Part shown: in pieces, positions 36,229-44,817 of the stretch
Numbering within the stretch: the first letter of the stretch is position 1
Layout: every line of letters starts with the position of its first letter
Origin: Myxococcota bacterium
GTDB lineage: Bacteria; Myxococcota_A; Polyangia; Polyangiales; Houyiibacteriaceae
DNA: 64,000 nt
Direction of reading: 5' to 3'
Assembly: GCA_028284955.1 (NCBI GenBank)
Contig: JANQQS010000104.1
Span: 1 to 64,000 of the forward strand
Program-made: the position numbers and the translations under genes
Notes under the pieces: model-generated
What the model saw: the letters and a program-made list of their open reading frames with translations, nothing else
What the model was told of the DNA's origin: nothing
Databases searched by the model: none

Positions 36229-37312
36229 CTAGGCTCCGCCGTCGCCCTGCTCCGAAGCGGACAGCCGCAGCGTGCGCTCGGCCTCCTCGCGCTCGCGCTC
36301 GAGCTCTTCCCGCAGCTCGTCCTCTGTCGGGAGGTAGAGCTGGTAGCGGCTCGCGTGGACCTGGTGGTTGTCCTCGGGCAGCGTGATCTTCACCATGGCG
36401 TCGTTCTTGTCGGAACAGAGCACGATGCCGACCGTGGGCGCTTCGTGTTCTTCGCGCTGGTGCCGGTCGAAGTAATTCACGTACATCTGCATCTGACCCA
36501 GGTCCTGGTGGGTGAGCTTGCCGAGCTTGAGGTCGATGAGGACGAAGCAGCGCAGCAGCCGGTTGTAGAAGACCAGATCGACGTAGAAGTGATCGCCTTC
36601 GAGGGTGAGCCGTCTTTGTCGTGCGACGAAGCAGAAGCCCTTGCCCAGCTCGAGCAGGAACGACTCGAGGCGATCGATGATCGCTTGCTCGAGGTCGCGT
36701 TCGAGCCACGCGGACCGTTCCTGCAGGTCGAGGAACTCGAGAACGAATGGATCCTTCACCACGTCTTCCGGGGTGGTGATGGTCTGCCCCTGTCGGGCGA
36801 GCGCCAGAACTTCGTCCTTGTTGCGGCTCTTCGCCAGTCGCTCGAAAAGGAGGGAGGCGATCTGACGCTCCAGCTCGCGGACCGACCAGCTCTCCTTCGC
36901 GGCCTCGATCTCGTAGAATGCGCGGGCACGATCGTCCCGGACGCGAATGAGCGTGAGGTAGTGACTCCAGCTCAAGGCCGGGGGAAAGGGCGCAGGGCTG
37001 TCGGGGCCAGAAAGGCTCAGCGGTGTCGAGCCTTTTTGGACCGGCGCGAAAAGGATCAACGGTGTTGAGCCTTTCTCGTCCGTTGGGGCTGCCAAGGCCG
37101 AACCGCTCGAAAACGTTAGATAAAACTGCTTCATCCGCTTTCACTGACGGGTAGCTGAAGCCGCGGCCAAACTGGTCGCTGAGCCGGCGAGCCAGGGCGC
37201 GCACGAGCTCGTCGCCATACCCCGCTCGAGCCTGACCGCGCTGCTCGACCTCGACGATCTCTACGGTCTTCGGACCGGGCCGCTTTGGATTTCCACAAGG
37301 TCGGTTCGCCAT
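36229..37312 (-). pseudogene. YhcG/DUF1016-type PD-(D/E)xK nuclease, frameshifted
   Basis: The N-terminal frame from 37312 (MANRPCGNPKRPGPKTVEIV, QARAGYGDELVRALARRLS, FGRGFSYPSV) is a DUF1016 N-terminal domain. The C-terminal frame from 37134 (MKQFYLTF...LEFLDLQERSAWLERDLEQA, DHFYVDLVFYN, CFVLIDLKLGKL) is the nuclease domain with its D...D-L-K core. Removing one A from the AAA after FSYPSV would join them as SVKRMKQFY, the usual family reading. Members are often found beside restriction or defence genes. A truncated nuclease domain starting at 37134 might still be made. Confidence 0.7.
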
Positions 37313-37416
37313 TTTATGACACCTTTTCAATATGTTAGCGCCGAATAACGCGACCTTTATGTCGAGAGCCAGAAATCGGTCTTGTCTACATAGATCAGTG
37401 GATTAGATATCTTTAC

Positions 37417-37444
37417 TTGTCAAAGCATCGTACTTTCATAAAGT
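37417..37444 (+). promoter_or_regulatory. Candidate promoter of XRE-ImmA gene
   Basis: TTGTCA (37417-37422) and TAAAGT (37439-37444) with 16-bp spacing lie in an A/T-rich stretch. Transcription would begin within a few bases of the GTG start at 37453, implying a leaderless or near-leaderless mRNA. Confidence 0.35.
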
Positions 37445-37452
37445 GATAAGCA

Positions 37453-38625
37453 GTGGATTCTGAGAAGCAGGAATTTGTAGTTCTCGCGGAGAACCTCCGG
37501 CGGCTGAGGCAAGCGAGGAACCTCAGCCAGGCTGCGCTTGCGGAGCAGGCGGGTCTGAGCCGCGTTGGCTATCGCAACATCGAGACGGGTCGGGCCATAC
37601 CCAAAGCCGATACTTTTGCGCGACTGGCGTCTGCGCTTGGCGTGGGTCTGGACGACTTGGTGCGTCCTGTTCGTCGGTTGTCCTCTGTGCGCTTTCGCGC
37701 TCGGAAGAAGTTGGCTAGTCGTGAAGCGCTACTTGCGGATGTCGGCAAGTGGATCGACGACTATGTCTTCATCGAGGAGCTGTGTAGGGACGCGGCGCCA
37801 TTTAAGTTTGAGGACGTTGCAAAGAAGCTTCGGCGGTATCGCCGCAGCGATGATCTACCGGCGCGCGCGGCTCGTTTGGCTCGTGATGCGATATTGAATC
37901 AGCAAGAGACCATTCGCGACATCTCCGGCTTGCTCGAAGACAACGGAATCAAGGTCTTTACGCCGCAGATTGCCAGCGATCAGTTCTTCGGTTTGTCGGT
38001 GGCGTCTCAAGATGGTGGGCCCGCGATCGTGGTCAATACCTGGGAGCGGATCACCGTCGAACGTTGGATCTTCACCGCGGCGCATGAGCTGGGACATCTA
38101 CTGCTTCATCAGGATGCCTACGATGTTCAACGAACGGAGGAGAGTGAAGCGGAGGAGCGTGAAGCGGATCAATTTGCGAGCCACTTTCTCATGCCCGATG
38201 AAGTGTTCCAAAAAGAATGGAACGAAGCCAAGGGCCTCGCCTCAATCGATGCGGTCTTCAAGTTGAAGAGCATCTTTCGGGTGAGCTGGAAGACGGTGGT
38301 GTACCGCTTAGCAAGTGAGCGGGACGATCCAAGAAGGGTATGGGCTCAGTTCTACAGCGGGTACAAGCGGCGTTATGGAAAGTCGCTGAAGGCTGCGGAG
38401 GAGCCGAATGGATTGATCCCAGGCGATTTTCAGTCGCCATCGCCCGCGCTTCGAATCGCCGAGGAGCCAGAGCATCTCGGCGCCAGTGTATTTCAAGAGG
38501 ATCGGCTCAGCCGTCTTGTACGCCAAGCGGTCGATCAAGATCTGATTTCGTTGAGCCGCGCCGCCGAGGTTTTGGGACTCTCGACGGTGGAGATGCGACA
38601 ACTCGCAAACTCTTGGTTGGAATGA
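37453..38625 (+). CDS. XRE-family HTH protein with ImmA/IrrE metallopeptidase domain
   Basis: A 390-residue regulator-protease. Residues about 10-70 are an XRE HTH (LRRLRQARNLSQAALAEQAG, SRVGYRNIETGRAIP). Residues about 130-290 are the M78/ImmA-IrrE peptidase with the zinc motif TAAHELGHLLLH and the distal EADQFASHFLMP. Such fusions cleave a repressor or antitoxin after stress, or act as antitoxins in COG2856-type pairs. The usual small partner gene is not seen; only fragments follow (38626-39228). GTG start without an upstream Shine-Dalgarno. Confidence 0.8.
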   Translation: MDSEKQEFVVLAENLRRLRQARNLSQAALAEQAGLSRVGYRNIETGRAIPKADTFARLASALGVGLDDLVRPVRRLSSVRFRARKKLASREALLADVGKWIDDYVFIEELCRDAAPFKFEDVAKKLRRYRRSDDLPARAARLARDAILNQQETIRDISGLLEDNGIKVFTPQIASDQFFGLSVASQDGGPAIVVNTWERITVERWIFTAAHELGHLLLHQDAYDVQRTEESEAEEREADQFASHFLMPDEVFQKEWNEAKGLASIDAVFKLKSIFRVSWKTVVYRLASERDDPRRVWAQFYSGYKRRYGKSLKAAEEPNGLIPGDFQSPSPALRIAEEPEHLGASVFQEDRLSRLVRQAVDQDLISLSRAAEVLGLSTVEMRQLANSWLE

Positions 38626-38957
38626 GGTGGCGAAATATGCCTCTTGCTTGCAAAGCGACGGGGATGGGTTTGCATGACGAACGATGCTGCTCTGAGGAGA
38701 GCATGCTCTGACGAGGGCGTCGCGATGACTTGAGGGCTGGAGATGATGGGGCAGGCGGTGGACGTGGGAGCATTGACCGCGGACGAGGCCATCGCTGTTG
38801 CAAAACAAATTCACAGGAGCAACCCCCGGTATGTTCCCGAAAAACTTGTGGTCGTCCACCGAAAACCGATGTGCAGGCATCGAGCCCATCTCGGGCGCCT
38901 TCGGTGCGGTCACTTTGGTCGCCCCGAACCCGATCACTTTAGCCGCCCCCTCACAGG

Positions 38958-38982
38958 ACGGCAAAGCCGGACGCATAGCTCC
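38958..38982. repeat. 25-nt copy of tRNA-Asn 3' flank
   Basis: This stretch is identical over 25 nt to 50516-50540, the sequence directly 3' of the tRNA-Asn gene plus its last bases. It lies in the gene-free stretch 38626-39228, between the ImmA gene and the glycosyltransferase-NTPase gene, and may be an old recombination boundary. Apart from the recombinase-like fragment at 39082, nothing else is visible there. Confidence 0.6.
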
Positions 38983-39081
38983 CCAAGCGGGGCTCAAACA
39001 AGAACTTCGAGACCTGCTTCGTCATCGACCTCGAAGCAGCACGAAAGCGTTTGCGTCCCGAGAGCTTGCGACACCCGAAGG

Positions 39082-39207
39082 GTCCCTGCAGCGATCGAGA
39101 TGCTCGACCTCGCCGAGTCCGTCCGGGACGCGCTCGAACGCAGGGTAGTTAACAATCGGGCGGAGCTTGCTCGTCTCCACGGCTTCTCTCGGGCTTCGCT
39201 GCGTCCT
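39082..39207 (+). pseudogene. Possible serine-recombinase C-terminal relic
   Basis: A plus-strand frame reads VPAAIEMLDLAESVRDALER then NNRAELARLHGFSRASL. This resembles the C-terminal helices of resolvase-type recombinases (ALA...G...AELARxxxVSRARV). It is short, lacks any catalytic part and overlaps the possible 3' end of the next gene, so it is tentative. Confidence 0.3.
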
Positions 39208-39271
39208 GGTCGCTGTGCCCGAGCGCAGTCAATCGCAAAACCCTTTTTCCGCGGCTTCGTGATCACTTAGA

Positions 39272-42200
39272 TCAAAAAAACGGGCGGCGCCGACTCCGAT
39301 TTCTCCCACGAACGCGAGAGCGCGCTCTCCGGCGGCGCGGTCGGTTGCGGTGGCCAGTTGCGCGGCCGTCGATTACATCTAGGGCGTCGGTCGCTGCCGG
39401 TGCGTCGGCCGCCAGAGCTGCTTCGAACAGGTCGTGAGTCCGGTCCAAGTGCCCCGGTAGCGCCAATCTGAGGGCGGTGCTCAGCGCGAGGCATTCCGAG
39501 ATCACCACGTAGGTGGATTGCGTCTCCAATGCTAGCGCTCGAGCGAGAATCTGCTCGGTGAGTTCTAGGACGAGTTTCGGATATCTATCGACGAATCTCT
39601 CCAGCAGAACGACAACCTGCCGTAGTGCTTCGGCGTCCATCTCGCCGACCCGGGGAAGGACGCATTGCAGAACCTGTTCGCAAGCCGCGTCCGATTTCCA
39701 TACCTCTGGCTCGAACGTTCGAGTCATCAGAAGGTCTAGGTCCTTCATGCGCATCGATGGAATCCACTTGGCCGCAATTTGGCTGGACTTCATGCGCCGA
39801 TCCGATTCACCGAGCAATGAGCCGGTTGCTGCGATCACTCCCGTGGAGATGTCGGCAGCAACCGGAGACTCACACCAGCCATCAAGCAAGTGTTCAGCCC
39901 AGGTCTCGCCACGTGGGTCGGTTGCGATAAGCACCGCGAGTTCAGCGGCGGGGACCCAGAGCTGCTGCGTGACGAGACGCTCGATCCATTTCTTCAAAGC
40001 GCTCGAGCCCACAGAGGCGCGATGACAAGCGTAGATACGAGTGATGGCGCGAGCACTGGCCGGCGAGAACGCCATGTCGGCTACCAGGTCCAGTAGGGCG
40101 AAAGCACGTTGGCCGCCCAGCCACTCCCAATACCGTTCCCAATCGGAGAGTGCGAAGGCCCAGATTCTTGGATCAGGCGCTGCTCGCAGCGCCGCATGAA
40201 CAGCCTGTGACCAAATTTCCGGCTCGGCAGCCTTCCGCCGGGAGAAGTGGAGGACCAGGGCGCGGAGCCACCGATACGCGCCCGACGGCACGGTGCCTCC
40301 GCCCCTCTGGCCGAACAACGCGAGTCGCTGTCGGTTTGGTCCTTCGTCAGACGGATCTTCCTCGTTCCCGTGGGGGTCGTGTCCCGTCGACTGCTCCTCT
40401 GGTGCGGCGCGCTCCAGCCTTTGGAGGATTGCGGTGACCGAACTCTCCGCGAGTGCCTTGCGTGACGAGATGATACCTAGCGCCCATGCGCACTCGTCGT
40501 CTACTTCCAGCGCAACGTTCCCACGCGCTCTCAGAGAGAGCGCGAGCTGTTCTATAAAGGCTGGGTCCGGATGATGCTCTGCAACAGAAGTGATCAGGCG
40601 CCGTCCTCGGTCGATCTCACCGTTGTCTCGGAGCTGTTGAACGAGCGTTGCAACTCGCTCCGGGTCTTGTTCGGCGAGTTTACGTAGCTCAGAGAGAATC
40701 TGATCGCGTCCACCTATCGGGCGGTCGGCCTCGTCAAAGGAAAAGAACGATGGGCGCTCCTTGTCCAGAGCCTTCAGCACCGCGGCATCGTTGGCCCGCG
40801 AAAGTTGGCCTTGCGAGAGAGGACTGACGACGAACTCAACTCTGGGTCCCCGACTCGGCTCGAAGGGCGGCCCCGGCAACTGATGGCGTTCTGCTTCGTC
40901 GAAGGCGATGCGAGACGGGCCACGCGACGACTGGGGAAGGCGGTCGCGGAGGCACAGGCGATAGCGGCGATTGGTTCTCTCTCGGTCTCGTCGCCGCTCC
41001 GCGGATTCGCTGGATCCGCGTCCGGGATAGCGAACGGCAAGGTCGATGGCAGCGTCAAGGGCGGTCACATGCTCGGCGCGAAGCTGCTCGCGCACCGCCT
41101 CGAGGAAGTAGATGGATTCTGGATCGACCGACAGCCGCGAGGGATCAGATGCCAGCCATGACACCCGTTGGTCCAACTGACCCTCCAAATGTGCGAGCAC
41201 GCGGAGATACGCCGGCAGGAGCGGTGAATCGCCCTCGACATGGGAGGCCAGTTCGATCACGGTATCCGGCTGTTCCTTCGCAAATCGCTGCAAGAGCTGC
41301 TCATGAGCTTGCGAAAGCTGTTCGCGAAAGTCGTGGGCTGAGGGTGTGTAGTCCCGCGAGAGGAGTTCAGTTGCAATTGGTTCGAGGTGCTGTAGTGAAA
41401 AGTCTGGGGCAGCTTTCAGTTCCAATAATTCGTCGAAGGCGCGCACGTCCCTAGAGATGGGTTCGGCTGCATATGCAGCGCGTCCTGCTTCGCGAATGCA
41501 CTCCACACACAGGCTTACGGCACGATGTGGGTCAACCTGTGCGACTGCTTGAGCGATCGGGCCGAACTCAAAGTGGGAAGAACGGACGAGGTGAGGCACG
41601 AGCCTCTCAATCAGCGGGTCTGCTTCGGGGCCAAGTTGTGCCGCCCAAGAGAGCACGCCAACAATGCGTGAGCGACCTTCGTCGGTACCGAGCCAGTTCT
41701 GCTCCAACGCACTCAGCGCGGCCACGGGCTCGACGCGTAGGAAGCCCGAAGCCAAGAGTGCCGAGTGCTCGGGGTAGTCGGCCATCCATCCGCTGATCGA
41801 GCCGGAGAGCGACGCCAACCATCCGTCTCGAAGTGCAACCCCGTTGAGGGCCCGACGACGGGTGAGGTCGTCATCCACCGCCTTGAAAATCAGCCTTCGC
41901 TCCGACGGGCTTGGGGTGTCGGCCTCCAAGACCGTGTCGATGACGAGTAGCCGCACGTGTAGGGAGTCGCCGGCAAAGAGTGCCTCCGCGAGATCTTGGT
42001 ATGCCTTTGGATCTGCCGTTCGTAGGTGAAGAAGCGCGCTCCGCACTAGAGGCCGAATCTCGAGCGAACGCTGATGCGCAGTAATGAACGACTCCAAACG
42101 ACCGTCGTTGATGAGGCTTCGCGCACGGGCGAAATCAAAGATCGATTGGTGCCTGAATCCGATCAAGTTGCCATCAGGTGACTTGCGGAGCATTCCCGAC

Positions 42201-44215
42201 GATACGAGTTCGGCCACGGTATTCGAATCGACTGAACCAGGCTCCCGAACCCAGAGTGATCCAGCATCTCCCATGGCATCAGCAACAGCGAGGGCGGTGG
42301 CCTCGTACTGTGCATGATCAGAGGTTGCGGCTCGCCAGTATCGTTCACGAAGCTGTCCGAGAGACGACGGGAACTCGAACAGAGCGGCATGACCTTTGGA
42401 GAGCTGCGCCATGAGGTCAAGCGCGTGCGGAGTGAGCAGTTCGGGATCTACCTCGTTCGGAACAACCACACCTTTCAGCACGCTGCGTAGAGCTTCCACG
42501 TTGAGCCCGCCCAACCGGACTTCATGGGCCGATGAGTGCATGGCCCGGAGGCGAGCTTCGTGTTGCAGCTCGAACGGCCGAATCGAGGCTATGGTGCGCA
42601 CATCCTCGATGGAGGCTGCTCCCCGCATGAGCTGGATGAGTACTTCGAGTCGGCTGGTCCGGAAGTCGACCACTTCACAAAGTGCGTCGAGTTGATCGAC
42701 GACCAGAACAGCGGTCCCGAAGACCGCTGCAAGCTCTTTCAAGATCTCCAAGATCGGCTTGTCGAATCCCAAGTGAGAGCGGAGCGCCTCTAGGCTTCCG
42801 ATGTCGGGAGGCAACAGGTCTGCCTTGATGCCGACCATGGGAAGGTTCTTTCCCTGAGCATGGTGCGCGAGGTGGGAAAGGAGAGCACTCTTCCCTGTTC
42901 CGGGAGAGCCAACAACCAAGAGGACGCCGTTTTCATGGTCGGGAAGAGGGCTTGAGAGCCACTTGCTGACGGCTTCCTCCTCAGTTCGCTCAATCCACGT
43001 CCCGCGTGTTCTCCGTGGGTAGTGTACAAGCGAAGCCGATGCCGTCTTGACTTTGTCAAAGTCAGAGATGTCAGCGGGTTGAACAAGTGGTCGCGGGGCT
43101 CCGACTGTAGTGGCAACCAGCTCCTTCGCTGCTGAGTCCCAGGTATGCGCGGCCGCAATCGCCAACTTCAGGCGCCGAACATCCGCCATAGCCTGAGAGG
43201 TGTCCGACAAGACCCGGGCGATGGCTTCCTCCCATGCGACTTCGTCGTCGGACGCCACAACGAAGCACTTCGCATTGTCGGCCTCGACTTCTTCGATGAG
43301 TCGCGCGACACCAGATCGGTCGCTCACCAGAACTGGTGTTTCCATCTGAATTGCTTCCAGGGTCACGAGACCAAATCCCTCCTCAAGGGACGGCTGCAGC
43401 ACGAGATTGGATGTTGCCAGGTCGTCAGCTATCGCTTGCCGACTTGGATCGAAGAGTCGAGAGACGAATCGCCTCGGCTTTGGGTAGTGCCGTCGGACAT
43501 AGTTCTCGAACTCAACCTCCGTACCCGGCGTAACTCCGCGAACTACAAGTTCTGCATTACGAAAACCCGCGTCCACGACCTCGCGCATCGCCCGGGTTGT
43601 CAATTGGACCCCTTTCAGCTCGGCATCCTCCGCCCTTCCAAGAAACAGGACGCGCAAATGGGGCGGATCGACGCGAGGCGTGGGAGGCAGAGTGGTCGGC
43701 AGTCCTGGCACGAAAGCGTGAACACGAAAGCGCGGATGCTCGGATTGCCACCACGCGCGAAGCTGTTGGCCGACGGCAAACGTGGCGTCTGCGTGTGCGA
43801 TTCGGTGACACGATTCGGTGATGCGCTCGTCACGTGCGGCAATCGACTCCTCAGACTTCAGACCGTCGATCTGTCCGGGGTGAACGTGCAGCAGGAGAGC
43901 GAGCTTCGCCTTAGGAAATCGCTCCCCCCAGCGGGCTGCCTTTGGGCCAGACCATCTGTCATGGCCAACGATGAGCTGTGGGCTGAAGCCGATGTCGAAG
44001 GGAGAACCGTCCATGACCCCATGCGCCGCCTCGCTAAGAAGGGTGATTTTATGGGCCGCCGCTTCCGCGATCTCGCCATCCGTCGCATCGGGGACGACGC
44101 AGAAGGCCTGGTGGCCGGTCCTGCTGAGTGCAAGGCACAACTCGGTGTTGAAAGAGGAAACTCCACCCTTGGATGGGCGCCATTCTGTCGCGACCGCAAG
44201 TACGGATACCGTCAT
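39272..44215 (-). CDS. GT4 glycosyltransferase - P-loop NTPase - helical-repeat fusion protein
   Basis: A 1647-residue protein. Residues 1-375 are a GT-B glycosyltransferase of family GT4 type: N-terminal GGVSSFNTELCLALSRTGH, linker strand LRVLFLGRAEDAELKG, and the EX7E donor motif EGFGLVTLE (279-287). A NACHT/STAND-like NTPase follows: Walker A GSPGTGKS (about 436-443), Walker B VLVVDQLDAL (about 503-512), and a sensor strand ASIRPFE (about 543). The remaining ~1000 residues are helical, like the sensor arms of STAND proteins. The last ~35 residues are Arg-rich and out of frame. The next frame continues QLATATDRAAGERALAFVGE to a stop at 39229 and looks native. No signal peptide. Monocistronic, in a region of recombinase relics and toxin systems. 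A phage-sensing role is inference. Confidence 0.75.
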   Translation of the reverse strand: MTVSVLAVATEWRPSKGGVSSFNTELCLALSRTGHQAFCVVPDATDGEIAEAAAHKITLLSEAAHGVMDGSPFDIGFSPQLIVGHDRWSGPKAARWGERFPKAKLALLLHVHPGQIDGLKSEESIAARDERITESCHRIAHADATFAVGQQLRAWWQSEHPRFRVHAFVPGLPTTLPPTPRVDPPHLRVLFLGRAEDAELKGVQLTTRAMREVVDAGFRNAELVVRGVTPGTEVEFENYVRRHYPKPRRFVSRLFDPSRQAIADDLATSNLVLQPSLEEGFGLVTLEAIQMETPVLVSDRSGVARLIEEVEADNAKCFVVASDDEVAWEEAIARVLSDTSQAMADVRRLKLAIAAAHTWDSAAKELVATTVGAPRPLVQPADISDFDKVKTASASLVHYPRRTRGTWIERTEEEAVSKWLSSPLPDHENGVLLVVGSPGTGKSALLSHLAHHAQGKNLPMVGIKADLLPPDIGSLEALRSHLGFDKPILEILKELAAVFGTAVLVVDQLDALCEVVDFRTSRLEVLIQLMRGAASIEDVRTIASIRPFELQHEARLRAMHSSAHEVRLGGLNVEALRSVLKGVVVPNEVDPELLTPHALDLMAQLSKGHAALFEFPSSLGQLRERYWRAATSDHAQYEATALAVADAMGDAGSLWVREPGSVDSNTVAELVSSGMLRKSPDGNLIGFRHQSIFDFARARSLINDGRLESFITAHQRSLEIRPLVRSALLHLRTADPKAYQDLAEALFAGDSLHVRLLVIDTVLEADTPSPSERRLIFKAVDDDLTRRRALNGVALRDGWLASLSGSISGWMADYPEHSALLASGFLRVEPVAALSALEQNWLGTDEGRSRIVGVLSWAAQLGPEADPLIERLVPHLVRSSHFEFGPIAQAVAQVDPHRAVSLCVECIREAGRAAYAAEPISRDVRAFDELLELKAAPDFSLQHLEPIATELLSRDYTPSAHDFREQLSQAHEQLLQRFAKEQPDTVIELASHVEGDSPLLPAYLRVLAHLEGQLDQRVSWLASDPSRLSVDPESIYFLEAVREQLRAEHVTALDAAIDLAVRYPGRGSSESAERRRDRERTNRRYRLCLRDRLPQSSRGPSRIAFDEAERHQLPGPPFEPSRGPRVEFVVSPLSQGQLSRANDAAVLKALDKERPSFFSFDEADRPIGGRDQILSELRKLAEQDPERVATLVQQLRDNGEIDRGRRLITSVAEHHPDPAFIEQLALSLRARGNVALEVDDECAWALGIISSRKALAESSVTAILQRLERAAPEEQSTGHDPHGNEEDPSDEGPNRQRLALFGQRGGGTVPSGAYRWLRALVLHFSRRKAAEPEIWSQAVHAALRAAPDPRIWAFALSDWERYWEWLGGQRAFALLDLVADMAFSPASARAITRIYACHRASVGSSALKKWIERLVTQQLWVPAAELAVLIATDPRGETWAEHLLDGWCESPVAADISTGVIAATGSLLGESDRRMKSSQIAAKWIPSMRMKDLDLLMTRTFEPEVWKSDAACEQVLQCVLPRVGEMDAEALRQVVVLLERFVDRYPKLVLELTEQILARALALETQSTYVVISECLALSTALRLALPGHLDRTHDLFEAALAADAPAATDALDVIDGRATGHRNRPRRRRARSRVRGRNRSRRRPFF

Positions 44216-44292
44216 GGTTGGGCTCAGGTTTACGTGACTCCAAGGTTACACGCGAGCTGCCGCGTGGTGGGCGCCTTGGGGGCGGGCCAGGA

Positions 44293-44600
44293 ATGAGCAA
44301 GCGCAAGAACCATCTTCGGCCACTATCCGAGCCGCTCTCGATCATCGGGTACGTTCGCGTGAGTACGCCAGGCCAAACCGAGCTAGGCGTGTCACTCGAT
44401 GCGCAGCGGGATTCGGTCGCTGGGCTTCCCAGCGCGGCTAAAACGTGTCGCGCTTCTACCGTAAGGAGGGCGCTTCGGGCACGGACGATAATCGTCCGGT
44501 CTTTCAGCAGATGATGGACTATGTGCTCGCGCCGAACCGTGGGGGCGATATCGTCGAAGCGGTAGAACGTCACGGCGCCACTGAGATCCTCCACGGCCAG
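44293..44600 (+). pseudogene. Serine recombinase (resolvase) N-terminal relic
   Basis: The plus strand begins with an ATG and reads SIIGYVRVSTPGQTELGVSL then DAQRDSVA, the catalytic N-terminus of resolvase/invertase recombinases with the active Ser in YVRVST. After a short deletion the next frame continues FYRKEGASGTDDNRPVFQQM, again resolvase-like, and then degenerates. No C-terminal DNA-binding part follows. It is the only clear trace of a mobile-element recombinase in this accessory region. Confidence 0.75.
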
Positions 44601-44693
44601 GATGGTCAGGACGTGCTGCACGTCGGTACGCATCCGGGGCGAACCTCGCGCACTTCGTCGTGGCGGACGAGGACAATGTCTCTCCGTAGTGTA

Positions 44694-44778
44694 GGTTGCA
44701 GAATCAAATATTCGTTACCGTTTTGGTAACATTTTCAGGATCTGGAGCTTGGTTGCAGAAATCTGCTATACGTTACCG
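44694..44778. promoter_or_regulatory. Operator repeats upstream of abiE operon
   Basis: Two direct repeats of about 27 bp (starting 44694 and 44751, 57 bp apart) share GGTTGCAGAA and, after a variable A/T-rich part, CGTTACCG. In the first copy the GTTACC is extended to a palindrome, GTTACC-GTTTT-GGTAAC (44714-44730). AbiEi antitoxins are known to repress their operons by binding inverted repeats in the promoter; this is the expected place, 40-120 bp before the start at 44818. Confidence 0.6.
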
Positions 44779-44817
44779 AAAGAGGAACGAACAGCGGAAC
44801 CTGCAACCGAGGCATCC

